Notes: a model not told the origin generated them from the sequence alone. 64,000 nt of DNA from Impatiens glandulifera (GCF_907164915.1 NC_061866.1:26119905-26183904), one strand, 5' to 3'. Shown: positions 32,480 to 45,293, numbered from the stretch's first letter. A program made the numbers and translations.

Positions 32480-34794
32480 AGCAAGAAAACTTAGTCTCGG
32501 GGAATGGCTTCGTGAACACGTCTTCCACTTGCTGATCTATTGAGACATATTCAAGGCGAATATGCTTTCGATATGCTTAGTCCGATTTAAATAAAATGGT
32601 GTCTGATTTCGATATGCTTAGTCCGAGAGTGCAGCACCGGGTTGTATGTTATCGCAATAACATTTGTGTTGTCATAGAAAATCAGTGATTCTTCTACTTC
32701 AATTCCATAGTCCCTCAACTATTGAGCTGAGAGCACAAACTACCTGCAGCAAGATACTCGGCTTCAACTATAGACGTGGCGACAGGCGTCTACTTCTTGT
32801 TGAACCAAGATATCATACGATCACCAAGGAACTGACACGTTCCACTGGTGCTCTTGCACCCTACATAATCTACATCTGAATAATAGTTAGATTGAAACTG
32901 GAATCCTTCGGATACCACAGTCCCACATTTTGAGTCCCCTTTTATTTCAAAATTCGCTTAGCAGCAACATAATGAGATTGTTTAAGATTAGCTTGAAATC
33001 TTCCATAGACATCGACAACAAACATGATATCTGGCCGACTGGTAGTAAGATATAGTAGAGAATCGATCATCCCTCTATACGCAATGATGTCCACACTTTG
33101 TCCATCTTCATCCTTGTCGAGCTTACTAGATGAGCTCATTGGAGTAGTTGCAGGAGAGCAACTTTCCATTCCAAACTTCTTTAACAACTCCCTGGTGTAT
33201 TTGGCTTGGTTGATAAATGTACTTTCTTCAAGTTGACGAACTTGAAGACCAAGGAAGAAAGTTAATTCTCCCATCATGCTCATCTCGAATCTATCCTGCA
33301 TCAACATGGAAAATTTCTCACATAGTTTGGGGTTAGTTGACCCAAATATGATATCATTCACATAGACTTGAACAAGCAAAATATGAGAATCTTTAACAAA
33401 TTTAAACAGAGTTTTATTTATAGTGTCAATAACAAAGTCATGATCAAATAGAATTTAGTTAGAGTATCATACCAAGCTCCATGAGCTTGTTTGAGACCAT
33501 ATAATGCTTTGTCAAGTTTAAAAACATGATTTGGCAGTGAATGATCTAGAAATCCATGTGGCTGCTCAACATATATATCCTCATTTAAAGTTCCATTTAA
33601 AAATGCACTTTTCACATCCATTTGAAACACTTTAAAGTTCTTAAATGATGCATAATCTAGGAAGATTCTGATTTTTTCAAGTCTAACCACAAGTGTGAAT
33701 AACTCCTCAAAGTCAATTCATTCTTCTTGTCTATATCCTTGATCTACCAATCGGGCTTTGTTTCTCACAACTTAGCCATCTTCACTAAGCTTATTTAGAA
33801 AAACCCATATAGTTCCAATGACCAATTGATTAGTCGGCTTTGGAGTTAGATGTCACACTTTATTTCTTTCAAAGTGATTCAACTCCTCTTGCATTGCATT
33901 GATCCAATCTGGATCAAGCAATGCTTCATTAATCTTCTTTGGCTCAATTTGATAAATAAAGGCGGAGTTTTCTATTTAATCCAATAATTAGTGTCTGGTC
34001 CTAAGAGGAGCATTTGGAATGTCCAATTATCAATTTATTTGGATGATTTATGTTCCATCTAAAGCTTAATCCTAAAGGATTAGACATCTGATTAAATGAC
34101 CCCGCGACGTCCGAACTATCAACAATCTGCTGACTATAAATCTGGACGTCTGGTTGGCTCTCAACCGGATCATCCATCTGATTAGACGAGTGAATCCTAT
34201 TGACCAGAACTTCATCATCACTATCAAATTCAAGACTTGTTGCTTTTAATCTGTTAGCAATGTTGATGGAATCATTATAATTATTTCCAACAGATTCATT
34301 AAAACAACATGATAGGATTCTTCAACAGTTTGTATTCGATTATTATACACTCTAAGAGCTTTACTAAATGAGGAGTAGCCTAATATGATTCCAGTATCTG
34401 CTTTAGCATCAAATGCGGTCAAATAATTTTTCTCATTGTTGTCAATGAAACACTTGCACCTACAAATTCTAAAGTATGAAACTGTAGGAATTCTTCCATA
34501 TTAGAGTTCATAGGGTGTTTTGTCAAATCGTTTATTAATTATTCACAAGTTTTGTGTATAACATTCTGTGTTTATGGATTCTGCCCAAAACTTCTAAGGA
34601 ACACCTAAGTCGGCAAGCATATATCTCGCTACTTCCTTCAGTGTTCTAACTCTCCTCTCATCAATACCATTTTGTTGTGGAGTTCTGGCACTAGATAACT
34701 CGTGTCTAATACTAGATTTCTCGAGATAAGAAGTTAGGTGAATGTTGGTGAAATCGGTTCCCCTGTTACTTCTAATGTAGATAATGCTTAAAGA
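32480..34794 (-). pseudogene. pol: Element C2 pol: integrase C-terminus, reverse transcriptase, RNase H
   Basis: Reading leftwards: integrase text with RSNRGTDF near 34770 (catalytic D changed to N) and PQQNGIDE near 34670, several stops, a linker, then reverse transcriptase (DPDWINAMQEEL near 33900, [11 protein letters not shown] near 33610, and YVNDIIFGST near 33355 in place of YVDD). RNase H follows, with HSRTKHIEIRHH recognisable near 32560. Frameshifts lie near 33430 and 32940. Two catalytic aspartates read as asparagine, so it is inactive even apart from the stops. A 19-bp tandem duplication lies at 32560-32625. Confidence 0.85.
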
Positions 34795-35165
34795 TTATTC
34801 GTTTTGAAGTCTCCTAAGGATCTTAATCAGATTCTCAGTCGTCTGATCCTTAGATTGTAAGAAAAAAAACCCATGTCTTATACTAATCAGGTTATAACAC
34901 AAGTTTTTAACAAGTAGCACGTTGGTAATGGTTAGATTACCATGGATAATCTTACCCTTACCCATGGTCTTACCCTTGTTGTTGTCTCCAAATGTGATTT
35001 TTGGCCATGAACAATTCGTAACTTCAGTTAAAAGACGTCTATCTCCAGTCATGTGTCTGGAATATCCACTGTCCAGATACCAACGTATTCCTCTGAGCAG
35101 CTTATCTGTTGTACCTACACAAATACATATTTACAACTTTTTGGTACCCACATTCATTTAGGTCC
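34795..35165 (-). pseudogene. pol: Element C2 protease region and gag-pol border
   Basis: The border motif reads TGTGGGTACCAAAAAG, TTGTAAATATG, GTGTAG|G on the - strand (35165-35114). It is followed by the protease signature WYLDSGYSRHMTGD near 35070 (C to Y after DSG). The text jumps from the region after protease straight to the middle of integrase near 34880, so about 100 codons, including the HHCC zinc site and the first catalytic aspartate, are deleted. Confidence 0.8.
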
Positions 35166-35189
35166 ACAGTCAATCAGTCACTTAGGAAT

Positions 35190-36521
35190 CTATATTTGAT
35201 TTATTCTAATGGATTTCCCTTGCTGTGTGATTAATGCATATGACTTAGGCTTAACAGACTTCTTTCTGCTAGCAGTGGAACTATTAACCTTATAGGATGG
35301 TTTTTGGTTAAAACTCCTTGACTTCCTAGCAAGTTTTGGTTTGCCAGACTTGCTGGCTGCTTTCTTCCTAGGTTTCAGCCAGCCTAAATTTGGCTTAATA
35401 TAAATAATATCATCCTTTAAGGTTAAGTCTTTACATCTTCGATTAGTTCTTTTATCAGTTAGACTCCATCTAACAAAGTTTATTGTCTTAAACTTGTTTG
35501 TTGCCGAGTTTAACTTCTCACAAGACTTGTCTGGGCTGGCATTATTAGACGAGAGCTCAACCACTTTAATTTAGCCGTTGGTTTTCAGAAAAAATTTTTT
35601 GAACCTTTTCCTTGAGCTTCTCATTCTCAGATGAGAGCTCGACCACTTTATTTTCAAAAACTTTTGATTTAGAAGATTGAGATGAAGAAGAGTTATTTGT
35701 TTCATATTTCAATCTCATTTCATTACAATAGTCTGGCAACTTCTTGTACTTGCTGACCATGTCATTGAGTTCATCTCTTGTAAAATCTTTACATGAGAAC
35801 TCAAATACCTCAGAGTCTTCTTCTTTTTCCATGAAGCAAGTGACCTCTTCATCATCACTATCGTTGGATGATGAATCATCTTAGTCACTTTGGTCCCACT
35901 TGGCTTTGTTGTCAGCCGTCATTAGAGCCTTCGACTCTTTCTTACTATCCTTCTTCTTATTATCTCGCGTTGGCTTCCTGCACTCCGACTTGATGTTTCC
36001 TGGTTTATTATAGTTAAAACACTTTAAGTTAGCCTTGTAGTTGTTCTTATCATCATTGTTATTATTTGAGGAGCTTGAGTTAGAGTTGCTCTTCTACATG
36101 AATTTTCCGAATTTCTTCATGAAGAGAGTCATGGTGTCGCTGCTGATCTTCTTTGTAGTAGTCTTCACACTAGTGGAAGCAAGTGGCTCCTCAGCTTTCA
36201 CCAATGCCTTCGTTGAAATAGTCGATGTGGAAAGTTCATCTTCATTACTATAGTTTATCTCGAACTTGTAGGCCTTCAAATCGACTAGCAAGTCAAAGAG
36301 CTTTATCTTGTTCAGATCTTTTGACTCCCTAATCGTCATCGTCTTGATATCCCACTCCCTGGGCTGAGCACGCATGACTTTGATTACAACCTCTCTATTT
36401 CTGTAAGTCTTGCCCAAGGTGGAAAGAGTGGTGATAATCTTGTTGAATCTTCCATCAAATTTAGTCATCGTGTCTTTCGGACGCATCTTGATGTTATCAA
36501 ACTGTTGCGTGGGAACCATGA
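35190..36521 (-). pseudogene. gag: Element C2 gag (start missing)
   Basis: Aligns with the C1 gag from its QFD..KMRP region to the end (SYALIT, GKSIRI.QI). Stops at 36094 (K to TAG) and 35891, and a frameshift near 35565. The zinc knuckle reads CFNYNKPGNIKSEC: one cysteine and the histidine are lost. The first 120 or so codons and the primer site are missing because the C-family LTR joins at about 36521. Confidence 0.85.
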
Positions 36522-38442
36522 GTTTAATGAATACATGGAATTAGACGTAAGTTTAATAGAATTAGACGTACAGTCTAACTCATCGGAGTTAGACGTGTAG
36601 TCTAATATATTTGTAATTAGACAGGCAGTCTAATTGATGTGGAATTAGACGTGTTGTCTAATTAGTAAAAGTTAGACGTAAGTCTAACTCCTTCAGATAA
36701 GTATGAGGTAGAACCGGAATTAGACGTGCAGTCTAACTTAGTGGAGTTAGACGTGTCAGTCTAATGGTTATTGAATAATTAGACGTGTGGTCTAATTAGT
36801 GAAAGTTAGACATAAGTCTAACTCCTTCAGATAAGTCTGAGGTAGAGTCGGAATTAGACGTGCAGTCTAACTCAGTGGAGTTAGACGTGCCAGTTTAATG
36901 GTTATTGAATAATTAGACGTGTGGTCTAATTAATGAAAGTTAGACGTGCGTCTAACTCCTTCAGACAAGTCTGAGGTAGAACCGGAATTAGACGTGAAGT
37001 CTAACTCAGTGGAGTTAGACGTGCCGGTCTAATAGTTATTGAATAATTAAACGTGTGGTCTAATTAATGAAAGTTAGACATAAGTCTAACTCCTTCAGAC
37101 AAGTCTGAGATAGAACCGGAATTAGACGTGTAGTCTAACTCAGTTGAGTTAGACATACCCGTCTAATGGTTATTGAATAATTAGACGTATGGTCTAATTA
37201 ATGAAAGTTAGACGTGCGTCTAACTCCTTCAGACAAGCCTGAGGTAGAACCGGAATTAGACGTGTAGTCTAACTCAGTGGAGTTAGACGTACCCGTCTAA
37301 TGGTTATTGAAGAATTAGACGTGTGGTCTAATTAATGAAAGTTAGACGTGCGTCTAACTCCTTTAGACAAGTCTGAGGTAGAACCGGAATTAGACGTGTA
37401 GTCTAACTCAGTGGAGTTAGACGTACCCGTCTAATGGTTATTGAATAATTAGACGCAAGTCTAATTCTATTAGACCAGACGGTCTAATAGACGTTTTTCT
37501 ATTAGAAGGAAATGACTTATTTCATTAGACTGATTTTTACAATCCGTCTAACTGAAATACGTTTAATGCTCAGTTTAAACAGTACGCTTGAATCTAGCAT
37601 TTCTCCTACCCACGTGCTATAGCTGTACCCTACTTCTGCTCCACTTTCTTGTGAAGATTAGTACAACAGCTATATGCATCCAATCAAGGAATGCCACGTA
37701 AGAGAATTTTCCTCACATTACTTGTTTTGCAGGTACATCCCTGATGGAATATTTGGCGCACTACCAGTTCTGTACGGCCACGATCCTTGTGCTCAGAGCC
37801 TGCTGTGTACAATGGAGGCTTTCCAATGGAAGAGTGCCACGTATCATTCTTGAAGATTCGACCGTTAGCTCCTGCTCTGTATTTAACCAATCTTAAGGAC
37901 AACGGACGAAGCATCGGTTTTCAAGCATTAACAAGTCGAACGAACAAGAAATCTGATTTTGCAGAGATAGAAACTACTCAATCATCTTGGTTACTGAAAT
38001 TATTCTGTAAAGCTTCTTTCTGATTGTACTGAGTGTGAATCGAGAGAGTGAGCTAGAATCAAAACACCTTTAGTTGAGTGATATTCTTCATCTTGTAATT
38101 GAACAGAAAGTGTTCTATTCAATAGTGAGTTAAGTGTGTGTAAACTGTATCATCTTATAGTGAATCCTTCCGGTGGTTGGAAGAAGGGGTGACGTAGGAG
38201 AGTTTCTCCGAACATCCATAAACAAACTGTTGTGTTCTTCTTTTCTGTCATCTTTTCATATTTCATCTTGTGCTTCAAACCAAAGTAAACAATTCGGCCT
38301 AACATTGTGCTTCAAGTGTTTACACAAGTTCGCGTAGAATAGAAACTGAATTAAATCCCTAACATGATTTCTTTCAAACTGTTTTTCATAAGCCTTCATC
38401 CTTAGCCAGACCCCATCTCTATTGATAAAGCCGATCCTATCA
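36522..38442 (+). mobile_element. C-family LTR, truncated at its 5' side
   Basis: Matches the C1 LTRs from inside the first tandem-repeat block to the exact LTR 3' end (GATCCTATCA at 38442). The first 275 bp or so of the LTR are missing. The conserved block is at 38186-38222. The left edge cuts into C2 gag; the right edge abuts the C2 LTR in opposite orientation. No target duplication is visible. Confidence 0.8.
36530..37480 (+). repeat. Palindromic minisatellite, 133-bp higher-order unit
   Basis: Six or so units marked by GAGGTAGAACCGGAATTAGA at about 36708, 36840, 36972, 37109, 37243 and 37377, spacing about 132-137 bp. Each unit has TTAGACG and CGTCTAA words in both orientations. Confidence 0.85.
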
Positions 38443-39260
38443 GGATCAGTTCTACCAATAGAGACTAGGGTTTTACTATTTTTAACAGCTTACGATAAAC
38501 TCTTCGATAATAATCCTATGAGGGGTTAATATTTGTTCTATTCTTCACAAATTCTCCAAACTCTTGAAATGAATTCAAGTGCTTAACTGTTCGTTGGATT
38601 TAAAGCTTTAGAAAATTGAATGCAAATGGCCGAAAGTAAAGAACACAAGGATTTTTATGGATATTCAGAGATAAAACTCCTACGTCACCCTTCTTCCACA
38701 ACCGAAAGGATATCCACTAACTACTTTGATTCAGATACAACTCTCTGATCTAAATAACTCTCTATTAAACAGAACTACCTGTGTTCAACTTACAGTACTA
38801 AGGTTTCTCACAGAAAAGATAGTATGTAATTACAACTTCTCACAGCTAGACAGACAGTAAGAGATTTAGTGTATATGTTCAGTAGAGTATTTCAGGCAGT
38901 TCGATCGTTGTCCTTGAGCTTCTATATATATATAGTTGAAGTACACCAACGGTCGAATATTCTTGGTGGACACGTGGCATGTATACGTTGGTCGACCTCC
39001 TCTTAGTACGAGAGAACAACTAACTTTGAGAATTTGGATAGTGTCCGTACCGAACAGATAGTGTACCGGATATTCTCTAATCTTGTCTTGTACTGGAAAG
39101 GTTAGTGAGAGATATCCACGTACATGGAAATCGTTAATTTGATGGAATTAGCTGGCATTTCAGACTGTTGAAAGAAGTGGAGCAGACAGTTAAGTGATCG
39201 TGGTTAAATGGATGCTTCCTTAAGACAACTGCTAAAGCAAGGAATCAAACGTTCTATATT

Positions 39261-39790
39261 AGACCGCGTCTAAAGGAGTTAGACGACCTCGTCTAACTAC
39301 ACATTCCTTTAGACCGCGTCTAAAGTATTTAATCGACCTCGTCTAACTACGCATTCCTTTAGACCGCGTCTAAAATAGTTGGATGCCTTTAGACCGCGTC
39401 TAAAGGAGTTAGACGTCCTTGTCTAACTACGCTTCCCTTTAGACCGCGTCTAAAGGAGTTAGACACCCTCATCTAACTATGCTACCCTTTAGACCATGTC
39501 TAAAGTAGTTAAACGTCCTCGTCTAACTACGCTTCACTTTAGATTGTGTTTGAAGGAATTAGATGACCTCGTCTAACTAAGTATTCCTTTAAATCGCGTA
39601 TAAAGGAGTTAGACTACCTCGTCTAACTACGTTTCCCTTTAAACTGCGTCTAAAGGAGTTAAACGTCCTCGTCTAACTACGTTTCCCTTTTGACTGCGTC
39701 TAAAGTAGTTAAACTACCTCATCTAACTACGTTTCCCTTTAGACCGCGTCTAAAGGAGTTAGACTACCTCGTCTAACTACGTAAAACGTC
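39261..39790 (-). repeat. Palindromic minisatellite of about 50-bp units
   Basis: Ten or so units containing TTTAGACCGCGTCTAAA and AGTTAGACG..CGTCTAACT, both near-perfect palindromes. Confidence 0.88.
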
Positions 39791-39883
39791 TAAGACTACT
39801 TGCTTCAGACCGCGTCTGAAGTAGCAAAGTCTTTTAGATTTGCTCCTACATAAAACAAATATACAACTTAGCTTAATCGTAAC

Positions 39884-41410
39884 TGTTAAATAAAAATAGT
39901 TAATTAAATATTAGTATTAATTAATTATTAAATAATGAACCTAAACGTGTGAATCTTGTGCATGATTAAAGTAAAGATGCCCAAAAGTGTATATCGGCAT
40001 TTGGAACAAATCGGCATTTGTGCCATATCGGCTTCCGGTGCAAATTGGCATTTGACCCATATCGGCTTCTAATGCAAATAGGCATTTGAACCATATCGGA
40101 TACCGGTGCAAATGCCATTTGGACCACATCGGCATTTGGACCATATTGGCATTTGAACCATATCGACTTCCGGTGCAAATCGACATTTAAACCATATCAT
40201 CTTCCAGTGCAAATCCACATTTGAGTCATATCAGCATCTGGAGTATATCGGCATTTGAACAAATTGGCTTTTGAAGCATATCAGCTTTTAGACCAAATCG
40301 ACATTTGGTACATATTGGCTATCTAGCCATTCTAGTTTTTTGTAGATCAACTTTCTGCAAGCACATTCGGCATTCCACATTTTGGCATTCTAGACGTTCC
40401 GGTTTTCTGCAGATCGGCTTTTTATAAGCACATCCGACATTCTACATTTCGACATTCTACATTTTGGTAGTTTGGCATTCTACATTTCGGCACCCGATAT
40501 CTCACAATTTCCATACTTAGTCAACTTGGGGAACATATATATGGATATTTTCGAAAAAGTCAGACGTCATCTTTACACGTCCAAGATGAGCATTTCCATT
40601 TAAGTACAAAGATTGATAAAGATCTTCTCACTATATCAGAACCAGAATTAGAGATAGATCAAACAGTCTGAATCATACATTTCTTGGAGATTGAAATCGC
40701 ATTAATGAGAATTTGTCTTACTATTATTCAAAGTACAGACAAGATCAAAGAATATCTCATACGATGTACTATTATGAACTTGAACCAATCAAAATCAAGA
40801 CAGTGGTCCTATGAAGCAGATATAGTCGTTGAGAAGCAAATGTATTCGTTGATATGTTTGCCTACTTAAGAAGATAGAATTCAATCTTCTTCAGCATCTT
40901 TACCTTTACTTTTGATCTTCGTCCGCTGCTAACTTTGAGAACAATTACTTTGCTATCAAATCTCTCAAGGTTTCAAAGTTCTAAAAGACTTTCAAGTGTG
41001 TTAGAGCTCAAAATTGTATTATAATACTACCTATTATGTATGAGTGGTGAGCATTGTAAGTTGGCAGAATTCGTTTATGTTCAACAGTGTGAGTGTATTG
41101 GAAGGTCGAAAATAGGCAGTAACTAACTTCTAGTTGTTTGACTGAGTTTGTATACGTGTTGTAAACAAACTGAATATTGTAGTGAATTTCCTTCTCAAAA
41201 GCTTGAGAAGAAGGGTGACGTAGGAGCTTTATCTCCGTACATCTATAAAATATGTCTTTTGTGTTGTGTGTTATTCATTATTTCATCATTCCTATTGATC
41301 ATCTTGACTTTGTCAAGAGTTTGTGACATCTTGTGTTATTATCAAACGGTGTGTGTGTAAGCGTTCAACGTTGCGAGACCCTGTCTCCTTCGTCGATCCC
41401 GATACCATCA
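39884..41410 (+). mobile_element. Solo LTR D, 1527 bp
   Basis: TGTTAAATAAAAATAG to GATACCATCA, flanked by GTAAC (39879-39883) and ATAAC (41411-41415), a 5-bp duplication with one change. Removing it restores the LTR text also present at 30660-30692 (CTTAATC then ATAACTAAG). It carries the conserved block at 41213-41250. A tandem repeat of about 35 bp (CATTTGGACCATATCGGC) fills 39965-40300. A different copia family from A, B and C. Confidence 0.9.
39965..40500 (+). repeat. Minisatellite in LTR D
   Basis: Units built on TCGGCATTTG, ACCATATCGG and TTCCGGTGCAAAT, decaying towards 40500. ORFs over it are repeat artefacts. Confidence 0.8.
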
Positions 41411-41436
41411 ATAACTAAGTTTAACATAAATCATCA

Positions 41437-42860
41437 AAATAATGTCAGCATTAAATAAACTTATTTCCTTAGTTTATTTTAGTTAGTTTGATTTGACCCA
41501 ACATACTCGTTAAGTTTGTTACAGAGATGTCTCTCTTGTCGATATTTATAAAGAGACTCTAAAAAGGAAAAGGTGAAGACTAAGGTTGTAGGCTTCTGTT
41601 CCTACTATAGTATGTTCCTACACTAGAAGCTTTCTCATCTTCATTCTTCTTAACTTACTCATATTCTTTGAGAATGATAATCATGTAGTTTTTCTATTCC
41701 TTTGGAATTCCCATCTAGGAGGCGTTAGGCCACTTTTCTAGATATCCGATGTAAGACCTATGGTCGATTGGTCTGTATATCGCAATAGCACTTCCCTTGT
41801 AAGGGGAATAAAGTCACAATTGAACTGTTTGAACAGGTCGTGGGTGTTTGAACAACATTAAATAAACTTATTTCCTTAGTCCCTTGTAAGTAAACCATTC
41901 TAAGCCTATAAGCATGATCAAGGGTTCATCATCCATCATGTATGTAATCTTCTTGATGGGATACCACATGAGTAAATCCCTGACTTCGTCGCCATTCTTT
42001 ACAAGAGGTCCATATGAAGATTTCTTCATCCTTTAGTATTGAAGAGAAAGGAACATGATGTCTCTAGGACATATTGGCAGTAGGCGTTCAAGTTTGCGAG
42101 CATCTATATGTAAAGAATCATAATTGATCATCTTTTGAAGAGGTTAGGAATGAATCATTCAAAGTTTCAAACCCATCAGCGTTTTAGCCAAAATGATACA
42201 TGAGGGGTCTTTGTTTCTATACGCATGTGATATTCTAAAAAGTGAGTGTTGTGTTAACTCGAAAAAATGCAAAAGGAATAAAAAAAGTTGCCCCGCCACA
42301 ACAAGCGGGTTACTTCCTCTATCGTCGTCGGGGAGATCTTAGCAAGGAGACCTCAAGACAAGTTACTAAAACAAAATAATTGATGTCGGCGTTAAGGAAC
42401 CGCATCATTCCATCCCCTCCATTGGTCACATTTTATTTGGGAGAAACTAAGGTTGTTGATCGTGGGTGTCGTAGAGCTTCTAATAGAAATAAAAATAAAC
42501 TTATTACCCACTTCCTAAAATTTGTCCTGAACCTTTTGGTAAGCTTTGTAGAGTTCAGTCTCCCCTTAGCCCAATAGACCCGAGTCAATAGCAAAGAAGG
42601 ACTAATCACTCCCTATATATGCTCAAACGAAAATGGAACATTCAATTACAACCTCTAAGATTTTGGAGGATGGCTTGTCATCCATTGGAGCCATGATGAA
42701 ATGGGCCACCAATACCGTCATCGTCATTAGAGAGGAACCCATAGTTAGGGGCTTCCCCATTTCTAACCTCCATCTTTGTCCATTTCTGGAAATCGATGAT
42801 ATTTTTCTTGAGGATTGTATCGGATGTTATTTTGGTGTATTGTAATCCTCTTGCAAGAGC
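41437..42860. other. Unassigned remnant
   Basis: No intact ORF. ATTAAATAAACTTATTTCCTTAG occurs twice (41452 and 41857). The - strand of 41900-42860 reads as a decayed coding region with many stops and may continue the remnant at 42887-43144. Confidence 0.3.
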
Positions 42861-42886
42861 GTCCTAAAGGATATTGATTCTACAAA

Positions 42887-43144
42887 TTATATCATATGGA
42901 GAATGTTCTTGTTGTCTATTATCAGGATAGCTCGAAGTTCTTCTATGGTTGGACACATTTGTCTTTCTCTTATGAAGTAAACCTGTCCCACGGGGCTCCA
43001 CTTCCTTTGCATTTGCATCAGGTTTATCTTGATGTTTTTGAACCACATAATGTGGGTTAGTCCATAGATCCCATAGGTCCACTCATTTTCGTCAAAACTA
43101 TCAATCAATTGGATGAGTGCGATATCCTTCAACATGAACATCAT
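42887..43144 (-). pseudogene. Fragment resembling the plant retroelement-associated PTIEE domain
   Basis: An 85-codon open stretch on the - strand containing QMCPTIEELRAIL, a word I associate with a plant domain found in retroelement ORFs and often described as plant mobile-domain-like (DUF7745 type). Similar composition continues with stops towards 41900. Assignment from memory and uncertain. A second stretch at 43744-43523 on the same strand is not recognised. Confidence 0.25.
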
Positions 43145-43829
43145 ATGTGATTTGGAAATTCAAAATATTGAAAAATGTATTTTTTTGAAAAAGGAACATG
43201 TTTGACATGTTCACTTAGATTACACATGCATACACGTAATACATATATAGTAGTCACATAATGATTGTAGTGACGAAGTTTTGATTGTTTGAGAACAACA
43301 AACAAGCAACTTGGTGTGAGTATCCATGTTTTTTGAGCTAAGGAGAATCATAAGAGAGTATTATTCGTTGATAGTGGAGGGATAAATTTTTTTCCATAAA
43401 CTAGGGAATATCAACTTAATTGGGAATTTCCCCTCACCTCCACAATGCTTACGTCCTATAGGATGGCTCATCGCCAAAAAGTGGGGTCGATCCCTTACAT
43501 TCTAGTTTTTCCTCTCGCAACATCACTCATTTTGTAACAAGTTGTCATTCCTCATTAATAATCTTTTCAAATAAATTGTAGAAGTACCGACTTCAATTGT
43601 ATACTTCTTGGCAAGTAATGTGAGATGTATGTACCCGTTGTAGGTATAGGCATTTAATAGGGTAAAACCTATGCATCCCTTAGGTGATGTACCTTTTGGG
43701 ATATGCCTATTTAAGTTGAAAACGTGATTCAAACGCTTTTTCAAAAGCCAAGTTTATGTTTTCGAGTTAAACATTTAATCCCCGATAGAGACTCTAAAAA
43801 GTTGTAACCTCCGGAAAACCCATAGTGGG

Positions 43830-45288
43830 CCCAAGGTGAATCGAGGTTCTATAATTTCAACTTTTGTTTGCGTGTTAGGAGTTTTTTAAAATAAAACATT
43901 ATTTTAAAAGATTTTGAATAATTCTTGACAGCTTTCAAAATTAATTATACATAATTAATTTGGAGTTCATGTTTAAATAATCCAGGGATTTAAAATAAGC
44001 AAATCATAATTTGATTTTTCATAAAATACATTGTTTAAATTAATTAAAAATAATTAATATAAAAAGAATATTTGTTTGAAAACAGAGTCGCTAATTGATT
44101 TTTAAAAATTAATAAAAAGGCTTACGTGTACAAACATATTTTTAGCCAAAGTTTTGTTTGAGTTTGGTGATACTCGGGAAAGGGCTTTCACGCTTCATCC
44201 TTTATACCCTTTAAAACAGTCTCCACTTTATAAATTTGGCTTTTAAAAATCGGTTGTATAACGTTTTATTTTAACTGATTATTCTTCCAGTTCTAGGCAT
44301 GTGTATGTTTTAGCATTATTTAAAAATTCCAACAACAATTATTTAAATGCCGGTACCTACTACTGATAATGACTAGGGAAAATACATAAAAAAAGTTAGT
44401 TTAAAAGATTAGAGGATTTAAAAATAAATCATAAACGAGCCTTTATCAAAATATTTTTGTGGAAATATCCTAAAAATGTTTTAAAAAATTTTACTAATTT
44501 TTGGAATTTTTAGAAAATGTTTTGTGGTTCCAAAATTACAAAAATAATTTGGTCATTTGAAAATGAGAACAAAACAAGCCTTAGGACCGGTGTTCTAGGT
44601 CATGGGTTCGTTTTTTCGGTCGAGGTCTAAGGACCTTCAGTCCTAGGTTAGGGACCTCTAGGACGCGGCTCGGGCTCCTTAGTCCTAGGTTGGGAGCCTC
44701 TCGGTCGGGCCATAGGATCATTGGTCGGACCTATTGGTCCTGGTTAAAAAGTCTCGGTCGGGTGTTAAGACCCCTCGATCTAGTTAAATTTCTCAGTCGG
44801 GGACAAATTTCTCAGTTTTATGTTAAAATCCTCGATCGGACCTCTCGGTCCTGGATGAAGAACATCGATCGGAGCTCTCGGTCCTAGCTAAAGAACATCA
44901 GTCAAACAGAGAGACCACTCGGTCCTCAAAAACATCAAAATTACAGGTTTTGCAATTTTGATGGAGGCTTGGATTGTTTAATCCAAGGGGTTATTAACAA
45001 CATAAACTTCTCATGAATATTTAGAATATCATCCCAATGTATCAATCGACATGGGTGATGATTAATTTGCTTACAATAGTTTATGGCCAAAAATCGGGTT
45101 TTTAGTTTTAAAGTTATTCTGAAGTGTAAGGAGTTTGTCAATAACTTCCTTATATTATATATATATTTGATTGATACCAAAACATGAACAATGGTTATTC
45201 ATTTGGATCAATTCAAGAAATCAAAATTTTCAATTATTTTGAAAAATTGTATTTTGATCAAACATGATTCAAATAGTTATCCAACATT
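43830..45288 (+). mobile_element. Remnant E, gypsy-like LTR with CTCGGTC repeats
   Basis: AT-rich start with GAGTCGCTAATTGATTTTT (a word seen near primer regions of Tat-type gypsy elements, on the opposite strand), then tandem variants of CTCGGTCGGACCTCTCGGTC at 44580-44930. A tail at 44940-45180 reappears inverted at 57420-57665. Element C1 is inserted at its right end. Confidence 0.4.
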
Positions 45289-45293
45289 ATTTA

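Larger units (their letters stand above)
28255..41436 (-). mobile_element. Element C2: decayed Sirevirus-like element on the - strand, with nested insertions
   Basis: Reading leftwards from 41436: upstream LTR (41436-38443, holding solo LTR D), an intruding C-family LTR (38442-36522), gag without its start, protease, integrase C-terminus, reverse transcriptase, RNase H, accessory ORF, polypurine tract and downstream LTR (30692 leftwards, truncated at about 28255 and holding a gypsy-type solo LTR). Both C2 LTR parts share their 5' end (TGATGATTTATGTTAAAC) and the GACCGCGTCTAAAGG tandem repeat, which ties the two ends together. All genes are broken. Confidence 0.8.
38443..41436 (-). repeat. Element C2 upstream LTR (holds solo LTR D)
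   Basis: On the - strand it starts TGATGATTTATGTTAAAC at 41436, carries the 50-bp palindromic repeat (39790-39261) and the conserved block (38690-38652), and ends CTGATCC at 38443. The final five bases expected from the C1 LTR (TATCA) are missing. Without D it is about 1.46 kb. Confidence 0.8.

Noticed and set aside
36530..37480. Regular repeats that could be mistaken for a CRISPR array
   Set aside because: Units are contiguous palindromic variants without unique spacers, in plant LTR DNA, and there are no cas genes.
37684..38023. Short ORFs in the C-family LTRs (also 46847-47071, 55116-55340)
   Set aside because: Repeated in each LTR because the LTR is repeated; they cover the promoter and leader region, and lengths and ends vary between copies.
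39941..40186. Open frames over the LTR D repeat array
   Set aside because: Two overlapping frames with the same repeat-derived words; a tandem-repeat artefact.
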